Positions 7,250 to 15,812 of a stretch of DNA of 58,524 nucleotides are shown piece by piece. Both the position numbers and the translations under genes were made by a program. Origin of the DNA: JAABVY01 sp964496505 (GTDB taxonomy: Bacteria > Zixibacteria > MSB-5A5 > JAABVY01). The stretch is from NCBI GenBank assembly GCA_964496505.1, contig CAZBZV010000019.1, positions 1 through 58,524 of the forward strand, given 5' to 3'. Below the pieces are notes generated by a model. The model saw only the letters and a program-made list of their open reading frames with translations. It had not been told where the DNA came from and did not search any database. Each line of letters starts with the position of its first letter. Within the stretch, counting starts at the first letter, position 1.

Positions 7250-7826
7250 AACAACATTTGCTGCAATATCGATTCTCTTTTTGTTGGTTCTGGCAGTATC
7301 CTGCGGGGACGGGCCGGAAGCCAAAATCAAGGCTTTCGAGGAAGCCATTAACAGCCATGATGTGGGAGCTGTGCTGGCCTTCTATACCGAACCGGTTACT
7401 ATCGAGATGGGACGGACCTCAAGGCCCTTGACGGAAACCGAGCTTCGTCCGCTGGCCGAATGGGATTCGATCGTGAATACGCAGGTATCATTTACGGTAA
7501 AGGAGACTCGCGGCGATACGGTTTTCTGCAGTAAGACCGAGACCAATGACTGGTACAAAGCCTTCACGATCGATACAATCTACTTCGATCCCTGGATCGC
7601 CGTCTTCGAAGAGGGCAAGATCAGGCAAATCACTTATATCCACACCAGGGAAAGTATCCGCAAAATGGCCGAGGCCTATAAGGGCTTTTATGACTGGGCT
7701 TACGAGGAGCGTCCGATAAAACTCAAGGAGCTTATGCCCGAGGGTCAGCCTATCCGCGGCGTCACCAGCGCCAAAAAGTGGATGGAGATATTGGCTGAAT
7801 GGCGCGAGGAAACCGGCGGGATATAA
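7227..7826 (+). CDS. lipoprotein with SnoaL/NTF2-like domain
   Basis: The protein has 199 residues. The start is TTG 7227-7229, supported by a CAGGAGG site six bases upstream and by the signal peptide that follows. A lipobox LAVSC places the mature Cys near residue 27. The mature part begins AKIKAFEEAINSHDVGAVLAFYTEPVTIE, the typical opening of SnoaL/NTF2-like cone-fold proteins, and a YKAFTIDTIYFDPWIAVFEEGKI segment fits the later beta strands. Such domains can be enzymes or binding modules; nothing shows which applies. It sits between a small membrane protein and a barrel protein on the same strand. Confidence 0.65.
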   Translation: MKIKPKVKTTFAAISILFLLVLAVSCGDGPEAKIKAFEEAINSHDVGAVLAFYTEPVTIEMGRTSRPLTETELRPLAEWDSIVNTQVSFTVKETRGDTVFCSKTETNDWYKAFTIDTIYFDPWIAVFEEGKIRQITYIHTRESIRKMAEAYKGFYDWAYEERPIKLKELMPEGQPIRGVTSAKKWMEILAEWREETGGI

Positions 7827-7859
7827 ATAATTAGCTCTATTAAAAGCAAGGGGCATTTT

Positions 7860-8594
7860 ATGAAAAAAATATTGATTACTTTAATCATCCTCATTATTCT
7901 GCCGTCATTTGTTTCAGCTCAATGGCAGATCGATCTGGAGTTTGGTCCGGTTTTCAACGGTTACAATGATGTGCAGATTCCCAATGAAACCGGGACGCGC
8001 TTTTCTCTGACAGATGATTTCTCGGTCGATCCGGATTTCTTCTTCCGAACGAGAGTTACCTATATTTTAGACGGAAGGCATGTCTTCTCGGCATTCGCAG
8101 CGCCGTTACGTCTTGATGCCGAGGGCAGTGTCGACAAGGAGATATTATTCGAGGGCACGACATTCCCGGCCAATACCGACCTTCGGGGGCTTTATCGTTT
8201 CGACTCATACCGCCTCACATATCGATACAATCTCTACCGCAAACCTGATCTGACAATCGGCCTGGGTTTTACTGCCAAGCTCCGCGATGCTGAGGTCAGG
8301 GTGGAATCGGATGAGCAGGTTGCATCAAAGACCAATAAGGGTTTCGTGCCGCTGATTAACTTTCATATCGACTGGATGTTTTCAAAGAATATGGGACTGC
8401 TTTTCGCAGGCGATGCCCTGGCCGCTCCGCAGGGAAGGGCTGAGGATGTTATCCTGGCTTTGAAATATTATCCCTATAGAAACCTGGCATTGAAATTAGG
8501 GTATCGAATTCTCGAGGGCGGCGCCGATGTCGACGAGGTCTATAATTTCGCGCTTTTGCATTATATTTCTTTCGGAATGATTCTGAGCTTTTGA
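7860..8594 (+). CDS. outer-membrane beta-barrel protein
   Basis: The 244-residue protein has a clear Sec signal peptide (KKILITLIILIILPSFVSAQ, cleaved after about residue 20). The mature part consists of alternating polar and aromatic strands, such as SYRLTYRYNLYRKPDLTIGLGFTAKL and RNLALKLGYRILEGG, and ends in Phe (FGMILSF), the usual barrel terminus. Length suggests about 8-10 strands. Function is unknown; OmpA/OmpW-like small barrels are often adhesins or small-solute pores. It follows the SnoaL-like lipoprotein by 33 bases and is convergent with the M16 peptidase gene. Confidence 0.75.
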   Translation: MKKILITLIILIILPSFVSAQWQIDLEFGPVFNGYNDVQIPNETGTRFSLTDDFSVDPDFFFRTRVTYILDGRHVFSAFAAPLRLDAEGSVDKEILFEGTTFPANTDLRGLYRFDSYRLTYRYNLYRKPDLTIGLGFTAKLRDAEVRVESDEQVASKTNKGFVPLINFHIDWMFSKNMGLLFAGDALAAPQGRAEDVILALKYYPYRNLALKLGYRILEGGADVDEVYNFALLHYISFGMILSF

Positions 8595-8634
8595 TTTAGT
8601 TCGACTATATAAATCATGCAGTTTCGGAAAGCGC

Positions 8635-8748
8635 GGAGCATGAGGACATACTCCACCCACTGCTGAACATAGCAGGATGACTGACTGAACCCACATTTTC
8701 GTGTGGAATACAAAAAAACACGCCCAAATTAATTTGGGCGTGCCACAC
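8635..8748. repeat. dispersed relative of the 235 bp repeat, in a convergent gap
   Basis: Two hairpins related to the array at 912-1738 lie between convergent genes. GGAGCA (8635-8640) and TACTCC (8649-8654) flank TGAGGACA, the reverse complement of the array H2 loop; the stem differs from the array but stays paired. CACGCCCAAATT / AATTTGGGCGTG (8719-8742) is a perfect 24-base palindrome like array H1 and shares its TTGGGCxTGCCAC flank. It is enclosed by GTGTGG (8701-8706) and CCACAC (8743-8748). A small hairpin CTGCT / AGCAG lies at 8660-8675. It may also end transcription from both sides. Confidence 0.7.
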
Positions 8749-8775
8749 AATCTTGTTGATTTCCAGTCAAAAAAC

Positions 8776-10236
8776 CTAAGTGCCGGCATCGACTATCGGC
8801 TCTTCCAGTTCGATGAAGGTTACCTTGCCGAACTCCTCGAGCTGTTCTGCGAATTCCGAGGTCTGGCCGACCACCATGTAGGTCATTTTGTCGGGATTCA
8901 GGTATTCCTTTGCCACACGCTGAACATCATCCTTTGTAACCGACTGAATATTGGCGATATAATTCTTATAGAAATCACGCGGCATACCGTCATACTTGAG
9001 GTTCATCAGGCGGTTCACTATCGAAGATGGATCGGTGAAGTTGAATACAAACCTGTTGATATATGAGTCCTTGGCAGAATTCAGCTCGTATTTAGTGACC
9101 TCGCTGTCACGGATCTTTTTCACCTGATCGAGCATGTTGTACATTGCCTTGTAGATTGTCTCGGTTTTGGTCTGGCAGTAAGCAAAGAACTGCCCGACAT
9201 CACGAGTGTCGGTTTCGAATCTGGAGCCGACAGAATATGCCAGACCCATATCCGAACGCACCACGGAGGTCATACGCGATGTAAACGAACCGCCGCCCAG
9301 AATGTAATTCATAACCGCAAGGGCATGGCGGTCGGGATTATGTTGGTCGATTCCCAGATGCCCGAAGAGTATTACCCCTTGCGAGATATCCTTATCAATT
9401 AAATATACTCCCGGCTTATATTCCTTCTCAACCTCAGGAGCCTCGGGATAATCCACACGCGACTTATTCCAGCCGGCAAAGACCTTATTCAGCTTCATCT
9501 TGATATCGGCCATATCAAAATCGCCGGTGATTCCCAGCCAGGTGTTGTTGGGTACGAAATAGCGCTTATGGAAATCGATCAGATCCTGGCGCTTGATAGC
9601 ATCGACCGACTCCCATTCCAGAATCCGTCCGTAATGATGATCGCCGTAAACTATATGGTCGAACTCGCGTCCGGCAATACTGCTGGGATCATCGTTGCGG
9701 CGAATTATACTTTCCTTGATCTTATCCTTACGTAAATCGATTTTTTCCTGACGAAATTCCGGATTCATGACAACATCGGCAAAAATCGGCATAAGACGGT
9801 CGACATCCTTGGAAAGGCAATTCAACGACAGCCCGCCCTGCTCATCGCCAACCCATGTCTCGATCGAGGCGGCCAGATATTCCAGAAGCGCATTGAGAGA
9901 ATCCGGCCCGTATGTGCCGGTTCCGCCGGTACGCATGACAGTTCCGGTTAGAGACGCCAGGCCCTCGAGACCCTCCGGGTCATACATCGAACCGGTCCGG
10001 ACTATACCGCGGATATTGAATACCGGAAGACGATGATCCTCCATCATGAAGAGGACTATGCCGTTATCCAGGGTGTCGACTATAACCTCTTCACCCAGTT
10101 CAGGAATATCCCAGGTTATTTTGGGAAATTCCATTTCCTCGATCATCTCCGATCCTTTTGTGCCGGTGCCCTGGGCAATCAGTCCGGCGCTTAAGACCAG
10201 AATAAAGATAGCAGTCAAAAAATATCTGAAACGCAT
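8776..10236 (-). CDS. M16 family peptidase-like protein, zinc motif lost
   Basis: This protein of about 486 residues has a signal peptide (YFLTAIFILVLSAGLIAQ) and two M16 (pitrilysin) modules. The first has the expected opening (NGIVLFMMEDHRLPVFNIRGIVRTGS), but the place of the HxxEH zinc motif reads GLASLTGTVMRTGGTG, so it cannot bind catalytic zinc. It should act as the non-catalytic half of a heterodimer with the next-upstream gene, as in two-component M16B proteases. A GTG lies directly before the ATG at 10236; either fits the AAGGAGA site. The gene is 12 bases or so downstream of its partner, in one operon. Location is probably periplasmic. Confidence 0.9.
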   Translation of the reverse strand: MRFRYFLTAIFILVLSAGLIAQGTGTKGSEMIEEMEFPKITWDIPELGEEVIVDTLDNGIVLFMMEDHRLPVFNIRGIVRTGSMYDPEGLEGLASLTGTVMRTGGTGTYGPDSLNALLEYLAASIETWVGDEQGGLSLNCLSKDVDRLMPIFADVVMNPEFRQEKIDLRKDKIKESIIRRNDDPSSIAGREFDHIVYGDHHYGRILEWESVDAIKRQDLIDFHKRYFVPNNTWLGITGDFDMADIKMKLNKVFAGWNKSRVDYPEAPEVEKEYKPGVYLIDKDISQGVILFGHLGIDQHNPDRHALAVMNYILGGGSFTSRMTSVVRSDMGLAYSVGSRFETDTRDVGQFFAYCQTKTETIYKAMYNMLDQVKKIRDSEVTKYELNSAKDSYINRFVFNFTDPSSIVNRLMNLKYDGMPRDFYKNYIANIQSVTKDDVQRVAKEYLNPDKMTYMVVGQTSEFAEQLEEFGKVTFIELEEPIVDAGT

Positions 10237-10251
10237 CACACAATCTCCTTT

Positions 10252-11802
10252 TTAATAGCTCGAGCTTTCTGCCTCGGTCAGGGATTCCTCGGATTTGTCT
10301 TTATCCGGTTTGACCAGAGTGGCCACAGTGCGGTTGGACTTATTCAGGTATTTGTTCGCCACTCGCATAATATCTTCCGCGGTGACAGCCTTGTAAGCCT
10401 GCCAGAAATCATTGATATAGCTCCAGTCACCGACCATAGCCTCATAGTTCGCCAGACGCCAGCACATACCCATGTTGGAGTTGACCGACTTAATCATAGC
10501 GGCGTCGAACTGATTCTTGACCTTCTGCAGTTCCCAATTGCTAACAGGTTCAGTTTTGATCTTCTTGATCTCGGCGTAGATCGCCTCTTCCAGCTCCTGA
10601 GTTGTGTGCCCCTTCAAAGGTGTGCCGCTGAAAGTGAAGAGCGACGGATACCTCGAAAATGAGGAATAGGCCGACACTGAGGAGGCTATTTTCTGATCCT
10701 CGACAATTGATTTATTGAGCCTGCTGGTACGGCCGCGCGAGAGTATATCCGAGAGTGCGTCCAGAGCGGCCATATCGGGATGTCCGGCCGCCGGGATATG
10801 ATAGCCGATCAGAAGCATCGGATTGGCGTCATACTCCACATTTACACGTCTTTCGCCTTTCTGCTCCGGCTCAAAGGTTGTCTGTCGAGGCGGTTCGGGA
10901 CCGCGTTCCCAATCACCGAAATATTTCTCGGCCATGGAAAACACCTCTTCGGGATCGACATCCCCGGCAATAACCGCTACGGTATTATTGGGTGTATAGT
11001 AATTGCTGTAATATTCCTGCAGGAGTTCATGATCCCAGCTTTCGATATCCGAGGACCATCCAACCACCGGATGTTGGTAGGCGCTGGATGTAAAGGCCGT
11101 GGCCGCGAACTGCTCATAAAGCTTGCCGCGCGGGCTGTTGTCGGTGCGCATGCGCCTTTCCTCGTAAACCACATCGCGCTCGGAATAAAACTCTCGGAAG
11201 ATCATATTTTTGAGACGGTCCGATTCCATCAGCATCCACAGCTTCACACGATTGGAAGGCAGTGAAACATAGTACTGTGTGCCATCACTTCCAGTGGAGG
11301 CATTAAGCATAGTACCGCCGTGCTTGAGATAAGTTTCCCAGAGCTCATCCTTGACAATATATTCTTTCTGCGATTCCTGAATTTTTGCGATTTCCTCCCT
11401 CAATTCATTGTAGCGCGTTGAATCGGGAGGATAATTCATCGGATCCTGAAGCTTCCTCCATTCATCCATCAGAAGCTCTCCGACAGAATCGATCTGCGCC
11501 ATAAGATTCGCCTCGGCCTCATAATCGGTTGTGCCGAATATCTTAGTACCCTTGAACATCATGTGTTCAAGGAAATGTGACAGTCCGGTCTGTCCGGGAC
11601 GTTCGTCAACGGCTCCGACCTTTACTCGAACAATAGTCGAGAAGACCGGGGCATCATGATTCTCGATCACAAGAAATTTCATTTTATTGTCGAGCACATG
11701 CTCTTTGACATCAATGTTAAGCTGTTCTGCATTCGATAAAGCAAATAATGCAAAAATAAAAAGGGGCAGAACAAGAAGCGATTTGGTAAGCGTTCTCATC
11801 AT
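10252..11802 (-). CDS. M16 family zinc metallopeptidase (active subunit)
   Basis: The protein has 516 residues with a signal peptide (TKSLLVLPLFIFALFALSNA). The inverted zinc motif H76-F-L-E79-H80 is intact, and Glu214 or Glu215 in RDVVYEERRM is the third ligand. The spacing between them is larger than usual because of a charged helical insertion (about residues 105-158). The second half is the non-catalytic M16 module. It probably degrades peptides in the periplasm together with the motif-less partner downstream. Two ATG codons lie in tandem (11800-11802 and 11797-11799); the second is better spaced from GGAGG. Confidence 0.95.
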   Translation of the reverse strand: MMRTLTKSLLVLPLFIFALFALSNAEQLNIDVKEHVLDNKMKFLVIENHDAPVFSTIVRVKVGAVDERPGQTGLSHFLEHMMFKGTKIFGTTDYEAEANLMAQIDSVGELLMDEWRKLQDPMNYPPDSTRYNELREEIAKIQESQKEYIVKDELWETYLKHGGTMLNASTGSDGTQYYVSLPSNRVKLWMLMESDRLKNMIFREFYSERDVVYEERRMRTDNSPRGKLYEQFAATAFTSSAYQHPVVGWSSDIESWDHELLQEYYSNYYTPNNTVAVIAGDVDPEEVFSMAEKYFGDWERGPEPPRQTTFEPEQKGERRVNVEYDANPMLLIGYHIPAAGHPDMAALDALSDILSRGRTSRLNKSIVEDQKIASSVSAYSSFSRYPSLFTFSGTPLKGHTTQELEEAIYAEIKKIKTEPVSNWELQKVKNQFDAAMIKSVNSNMGMCWRLANYEAMVGDWSYINDFWQAYKAVTAEDIMRVANKYLNKSNRTVATLVKPDKDKSEESLTEAESSSY

Positions 11803-11938
11803 TCCTCCAGGGGTATATCAATTATCATAAGATTTCAATTTAGTAAATATCGGACAATTATACAAACCGAATTTCATCTTCAATGTTTCCTATTTTGGTC
11901 GGGATTGCAGCGCCGTGTTTAGGCAAAAATCTTTTTTA

Positions 11939-11968
11939 TTGAATAAAATGCCGGGATAATCATATATA
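11939..11968 (+). promoter_or_regulatory. possible promoter of the Ala/Gly-rich small protein
   Basis: TTGAAT (11939-11944) and TATATA (11963-11968) lie 18 bases apart, with the ribosome site AAGGAGAGG starting near 11993. Confidence 0.45.
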
Positions 11969-12004
11969 TAGAGAGAGAACTTGTTTTTCCGGAAGGAGAG
12001 GAAT

Positions 12005-12301
12005 ATGGGATATGCCGGTGGAGCTGCAGGCGGCGCTGCGGCTGCAGCCGCTGCGGCGATTGCAAACGCGATCAAGGCCTCAGGTGCGATTGTGAATCTG
12101 GAGCCCGAGGATTTCCAGAAAATACTTTCCAAAACCGACGATCCGTTGATTGTACATACGCGTGCGGGATGGCCGAAGAAAACAGATCGTTATCTGACAG
12201 CATATAAGGGTTTGATGTTCTACACAAAATCGGACAAACCGCTTATGCTGCCGAGCAATGCTGAGGTAGTGGAATCGAAAAAAATCTGGATTCCGGGATA
12301 G
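12005..12301 (+). CDS. small protein with Gly/Ala-rich hydrophobic N-terminus
   Basis: The 98-residue protein starts at ATG 12005 behind AAGGAGAGG. Residues 3-25 are almost only Gly, Ala and Ile (GGAAGGAAAAAAAAIANAI), forming a helix that could insert in a membrane or pack in an oligomer. The rest is a compact soluble part with LEPEDFQKILSKTDDPLIVH and YLTAYKGLMFYTKSDKPLMLP, which looks like a small beta-rich domain. I think related small proteins occur in other uncultured bacteria but cannot name a family. It stands alone, convergent with the gene at 12317. Confidence 0.65.
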   Translation: MGYAGGAAGGAAAAAAAAIANAIKASGAIVNLEPEDFQKILSKTDDPLIVHTRAGWPKKTDRYLTAYKGLMFYTKSDKPLMLPSNAEVVESKKIWIPG

Positions 12302-12316
12302 CATCCAGTTCGTAAG

Positions 12317-13141
12317 TTACTTTATTTTCTCGAACTTTACTTCACGTTGAACATTAATGCGCTTCTCCGGATTGGCCAGAGTTGCGATTACCATTATAAC
12401 ATCCTCATTCATGGTAGCATACTCGATCTGCTTATCTTCAAGAGAAATATAAATTATTCCCCAGTATGTGGAACGCCCCTTGACTGTCATGCCCGGCGTA
12501 ACTGAGTTAACCGGATTAACGAATGATTCGTAGTCGATTACCGCGCACAATTCGTCATTGAGCCGGGAAATTCCCGCCCAGGTCAGCTTCAGATTTTTTA
12601 GCGTAATAGTGCCCCAGTCCGCCATGGGTGCATCGAAATTCTCCAGCTCTGCGGGCACGAATGCCCGGTTCAATTCGAGCTTATCGAAATAATCCCATGC
12701 AAAGGCTTCAAATGCGACCGCATCCCATACAAGCGTTCGCAACAAATGTGTACTTTCGTCTGAGGGAAAGTCTTCAAAGAAATCGAATCGGGCAATATCT
12801 TCTGGAGATTTATATCTGAAGTCTTCCATAAATTCATAATGGGCCGTATCTGATTCGGGCTTTAATGGATCATCAAAAATCTCTATACTGACATCGTTCC
12901 ATTGCACACTATCGCCATCGAGCCCTCTTGTATACTTGCCTTTGATTACAAATTTTACATCGGCATTGCCGTGCAAATCACGGTTATGCCAGATTGTGGT
13001 TAAACCGTATTCCTGCAGCGTATCCTCTTTTAATTCTAAATTTGTGGGCAATGAATCAAGATAACTTGTTGCGTTTTGTGCAGCACCTGTCGCAACGGGT
13101 ATCAGCAGCAAAAAACAGATAAATCTGATTTTCCTGAGCAT
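12317..13141 (-). CDS. exported protein of unknown function
   Basis: The protein has 274 residues. A signal peptide (RKIRFICFLLLIPVATGAAQ) predicts export to the periplasm or outer membrane. The mature part is acidic and mixes aromatic-rich helices (FMEDFRYKSPEDIARFDFFEDF, AVAFEAFAWDYFDKL) with beta stretches (WGTITLKNLKLTWAGISRL, STYWGIIYISLEDKQIEYATM). The C-terminal strands resemble those of lipid-binding or barrel-like accessory proteins, but I recognise no family. It is transcribed alone. Confidence 0.6.
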   Translation of the reverse strand: MLRKIRFICFLLLIPVATGAAQNATSYLDSLPTNLELKEDTLQEYGLTTIWHNRDLHGNADVKFVIKGKYTRGLDGDSVQWNDVSIEIFDDPLKPESDTAHYEFMEDFRYKSPEDIARFDFFEDFPSDESTHLLRTLVWDAVAFEAFAWDYFDKLELNRAFVPAELENFDAPMADWGTITLKNLKLTWAGISRLNDELCAVIDYESFVNPVNSVTPGMTVKGRSTYWGIIYISLEDKQIEYATMNEDVIMVIATLANPEKRINVQREVKFEKIK

Positions 13142-13512
13142 ACTCGATCCCTCCTGATCAAAAATGACAATTGCAAATTCCTATATAAGTAATTCAAGTC
13201 TTCACGGGAACTGATTTTTGCAGGTGGTTTTTATATATCTCAATCTTAGACTATTTCGGGAGGCCCCAATTATTTCGGTTAATCGAATCTGCAAGGTAAA
13301 GTTCATCATGGCAAGACCTCATGTAAAATTCCGGAAGCGATCGGATATATCAAAAAGTGCTGGCGAGAAAGAAGCAATTTAAATATACTGATTTGGGGTA
13401 ACCCAAAATCTAATATCCCCCCAATTCTAACCCATTTTTATCCATTTTTTTCGTAAATCCGGGGAACATATATGCCGATTAGTCGTTCAAAACCACTGTT
13501 TTCAGGGGATAC

Positions 13513-13536
13513 GCTAAATTTTAATGAAAATTTAGC
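13513..13536. promoter_or_regulatory. perfect inverted repeat abutting the EF-G promoter
   Basis: GCTAAATTTT (13513-13522) and AAAATTTAGC (13527-13536) form a perfect 10-bp inverted repeat with an AATG spacer. It ends exactly where the -35 box starts, so it could be an operator or an upstream A/T-rich promoter element. Confidence 0.45.
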
Positions 13537-13565
13537 TTGATAGTTGAGGGGCATTTAGATATACT
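13537..13565 (+). promoter_or_regulatory. sigma-70 promoter of the EF-G gene
   Basis: TTGATA (13537-13542) and TATACT (13560-13565) are 17 bases apart. The start near 13572 gives a ~35-base leader with an AGGAG site before ATG 13607. Confidence 0.75.
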
Positions 13566-13606
13566 CGGAGCTTTTAGTTTCGAGGATTTTATTAGGAGTT
13601 ATTGAA

Positions 13607-15685
13607 ATGACGCGAGAAATGATACACAGGATACGAAATGTCGGGATCGTAGCTCATATTGATGCGGGCAAGACTACTACTACGGAACGGATTCTGTATT
13701 TTACCGGAAAGACACATAAAATCGGCGAGGTTCATGACGGCCAGGCTGTGATGGACTTCATGAAGCAGGAACAGGACCGCGGGATCACGATCTCCTCCGC
13801 GGCAATTACCTGCGACTGGCAGGATCACCAGATAAACATCATAGATACGCCGGGACATATCGACTTCACCCTGGAGGTGGAGCGTTCGTTGAGAATCCTG
13901 GACGGTATCGCGATGGTCTTCTGTGCCGTGGGCGGTGTGGAACCCCAGAGCGAAACTGTCTGGCATCAGGCCGATCGTTACAAGGTCCCGCGGATAGCGT
14001 TCGTGAACAAAATGGATCGCCAGGGAGCCGACCTTTTTCAGACTGCACAGATGATGGATGAGATGCTTTCGGCCAATCCGGTGCTGTTCCAGATACCGAT
14101 CGGCGAGGAGGCCGAATTCCGCGGCGTAATCGATCTGGTCAAGATGAAAGCGGTGACATTCAAGGACTTCAAGCGCACTATCGAGGAGATTCCCGCCGAA
14201 ATGCGCGATATGGCCGAGGAATGGCATCAGAAATTGATCGAGAAACTTGCCGATTATGATGATAACTTAATGGAAAAGTTTCTGGATGAGAAATTCATTA
14301 CGCCGGCCGATATCAAGGCGGCCGCTCGAAATGCGGTAACCCGTTTGAGCATAACGCCGGTATTCTGCGGCTCGGCTTTCAAGAATGTGGGCGTCAGGCT
14401 GCTTCTGGATGCCATTGTGGACTACCTGCCGTCGCCAATTGACCGCGGCAGTGTCAGCGGTTTCGATGTCGACGATCCGGAGAAGACCGTTATACGCCGT
14501 CCGGCGGCAGACAGGCCGTTCTCGGCGCTGGCATTTAAGATCATAAACGACAGTTATGTCGGACAGCAGACTTTTATCCGGGTATATTCCGGTAAGCTCG
14601 AGTCCGGCAGTTATATATACAATACTACCAAACAGAAACGCGAGCGTATCGGACGTATCATGCGCATCCACGCCAACAAGCGCGAGGATGTCGATGCTCT
14701 CAAGGCGGGCGATATTGGCGCGCTGATTGGCCTGAAGTTCACCACGACCGGCGATACTCTTTCCGATGAGGGTAATCAGATACTTCTGGAAAATATTCAT
14801 TACCCGGAAACCGTGCTGGATATGAAAATCAAGCCCTCGAACCTGAAGGATCGCGACCGCCTCTCGATGGCGTTAAATCGCCTGGCGCTGGAAGATCCGT
14901 CATTTAAGACCCATTTCGATCAGGAGACCGAGGAAACGGTCATCTCCGGCATGGGCGAGCTTCATCTGGATATCATTGTCGATCGTCTCAAAACCGAGCA
15001 AAAGCTTGATGTCGAGGTCGGCGAACCGGCTGTGGCGTTTCGTGAGACAATCACCCGTGAAGTCAGGCATGACTACAAGCTCAGGAAACAGACCGGCGGC
15101 AAGGGCCAGTTTGCACATATAGTCTTCCGCCTGGAACCGAACGAGGGTAACGGCATCGAATTCGTGGAGCATGTCAAGGGCGGAAATATACCGCGTGATT
15201 ATATTCCGGCTGTGGAAAAGGGTTTCCGCGAGACTGTGCAGGAAGGTTTGATGGCGGATTATCCCATGGTTGATGTCAAATTCGTGCTGATCGACGGCAG
15301 TTATCACGAGGTCGATTCGAGCGAAATGGCTTTCCGTATTGCCACTTCACAGGCCTTAAAACAGATCATACATAAAGCCGGTCCGCAGCTTCTGGAGCCG
15401 GTGATGAAGATAGAAATCGGCACTCCGGATGAATATATGGGCGATATAATCGGCGATTTGAACCGCAGACGCGGCAAAGTCGTCAATATGCGCCGTTTCC
15501 GCAAAGGGTCGCAGAAGATTAACGGCTTCGTACCTTTGATGGAGGCCTTTGGATATTCCTCAACTCTCAGGACGATATCCAGCGGGCGCGCTAATTATTC
15601 CATGGAATTTGCGCATTATTCGCCGCTTCCAAAAGACCTCGAGGAAAAGGTTGTAACCGAGCAAAAACAGAAAAAAGCCAGCTAA
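13607..15685 (+). CDS. translation elongation factor G (EF-G family, probable paralogue)
   Basis: The 692-residue GTPase carries all five G motifs: AHIDAGKT (17-24), RGITI, DTPGH, NKMD and GSAF. They are followed by the EF-G domains II-V, with TGGKGQFAHI in domain IV and GDIIGDLNRRRG in domain V. EF-G moves tRNAs and mRNA through the ribosome and also recycles ribosomes with RRF. The gene stands alone with its own promoter and terminator, not in the usual str operon with rpsL, rpsG and tuf. This suggests a second EF-G (EF-G2 type) specialised for one of the two jobs, though it may also be the only copy. Confidence 0.9.
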   Translation: MTREMIHRIRNVGIVAHIDAGKTTTTERILYFTGKTHKIGEVHDGQAVMDFMKQEQDRGITISSAAITCDWQDHQINIIDTPGHIDFTLEVERSLRILDGIAMVFCAVGGVEPQSETVWHQADRYKVPRIAFVNKMDRQGADLFQTAQMMDEMLSANPVLFQIPIGEEAEFRGVIDLVKMKAVTFKDFKRTIEEIPAEMRDMAEEWHQKLIEKLADYDDNLMEKFLDEKFITPADIKAAARNAVTRLSITPVFCGSAFKNVGVRLLLDAIVDYLPSPIDRGSVSGFDVDDPEKTVIRRPAADRPFSALAFKIINDSYVGQQTFIRVYSGKLESGSYIYNTTKQKRERIGRIMRIHANKREDVDALKAGDIGALIGLKFTTTGDTLSDEGNQILLENIHYPETVLDMKIKPSNLKDRDRLSMALNRLALEDPSFKTHFDQETEETVISGMGELHLDIIVDRLKTEQKLDVEVGEPAVAFRETITREVRHDYKLRKQTGGKGQFAHIVFRLEPNEGNGIEFVEHVKGGNIPRDYIPAVEKGFRETVQEGLMADYPMVDVKFVLIDGSYHEVDSSEMAFRIATSQALKQIIHKAGPQLLEPVMKIEIGTPDEYMGDIIGDLNRRRGKVVNMRRFRKGSQKINGFVPLMEAFGYSSTLRTISSGRANYSMEFAHYSPLPKDLEEKVVTEQKQKKAS

Positions 15686-15708
15686 ACAAAGCGGCATAGA
15701 TAGATTCA

Positions 15709-15765
15709 AACGCCCGATTCGGATTTGAGGTATGTTATTTAACCTTGCCGAATGCGGGCGTTTTT
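15709..15765 (+). terminator. intrinsic terminator after the EF-G gene
   Basis: AAACGCCCG (from about 15709) pairs with CGGGCGTTT (ending near 15763), extended inward by TTCGG / CCGAA, and is followed by a T-rich tract. The apical loop is unusually long (~25 bases). Confidence 0.8.
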
Positions 15766-15812
15766 ATTTTATTGCATACAGTCTCGGCAGAAACAACCAG
15801 GAGTAAAATCAA

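Larger units (their letters stand above)
13142..13606. other. 465 bp divergent intergenic region
   Basis: A/T-rich region between an exported-protein gene (leftward) and the EF-G gene (rightward). It holds a perfect 10-bp inverted repeat and a consensus-like promoter at its right end. Nothing supportable was seen in the first 350 bases. Confidence 0.65.
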
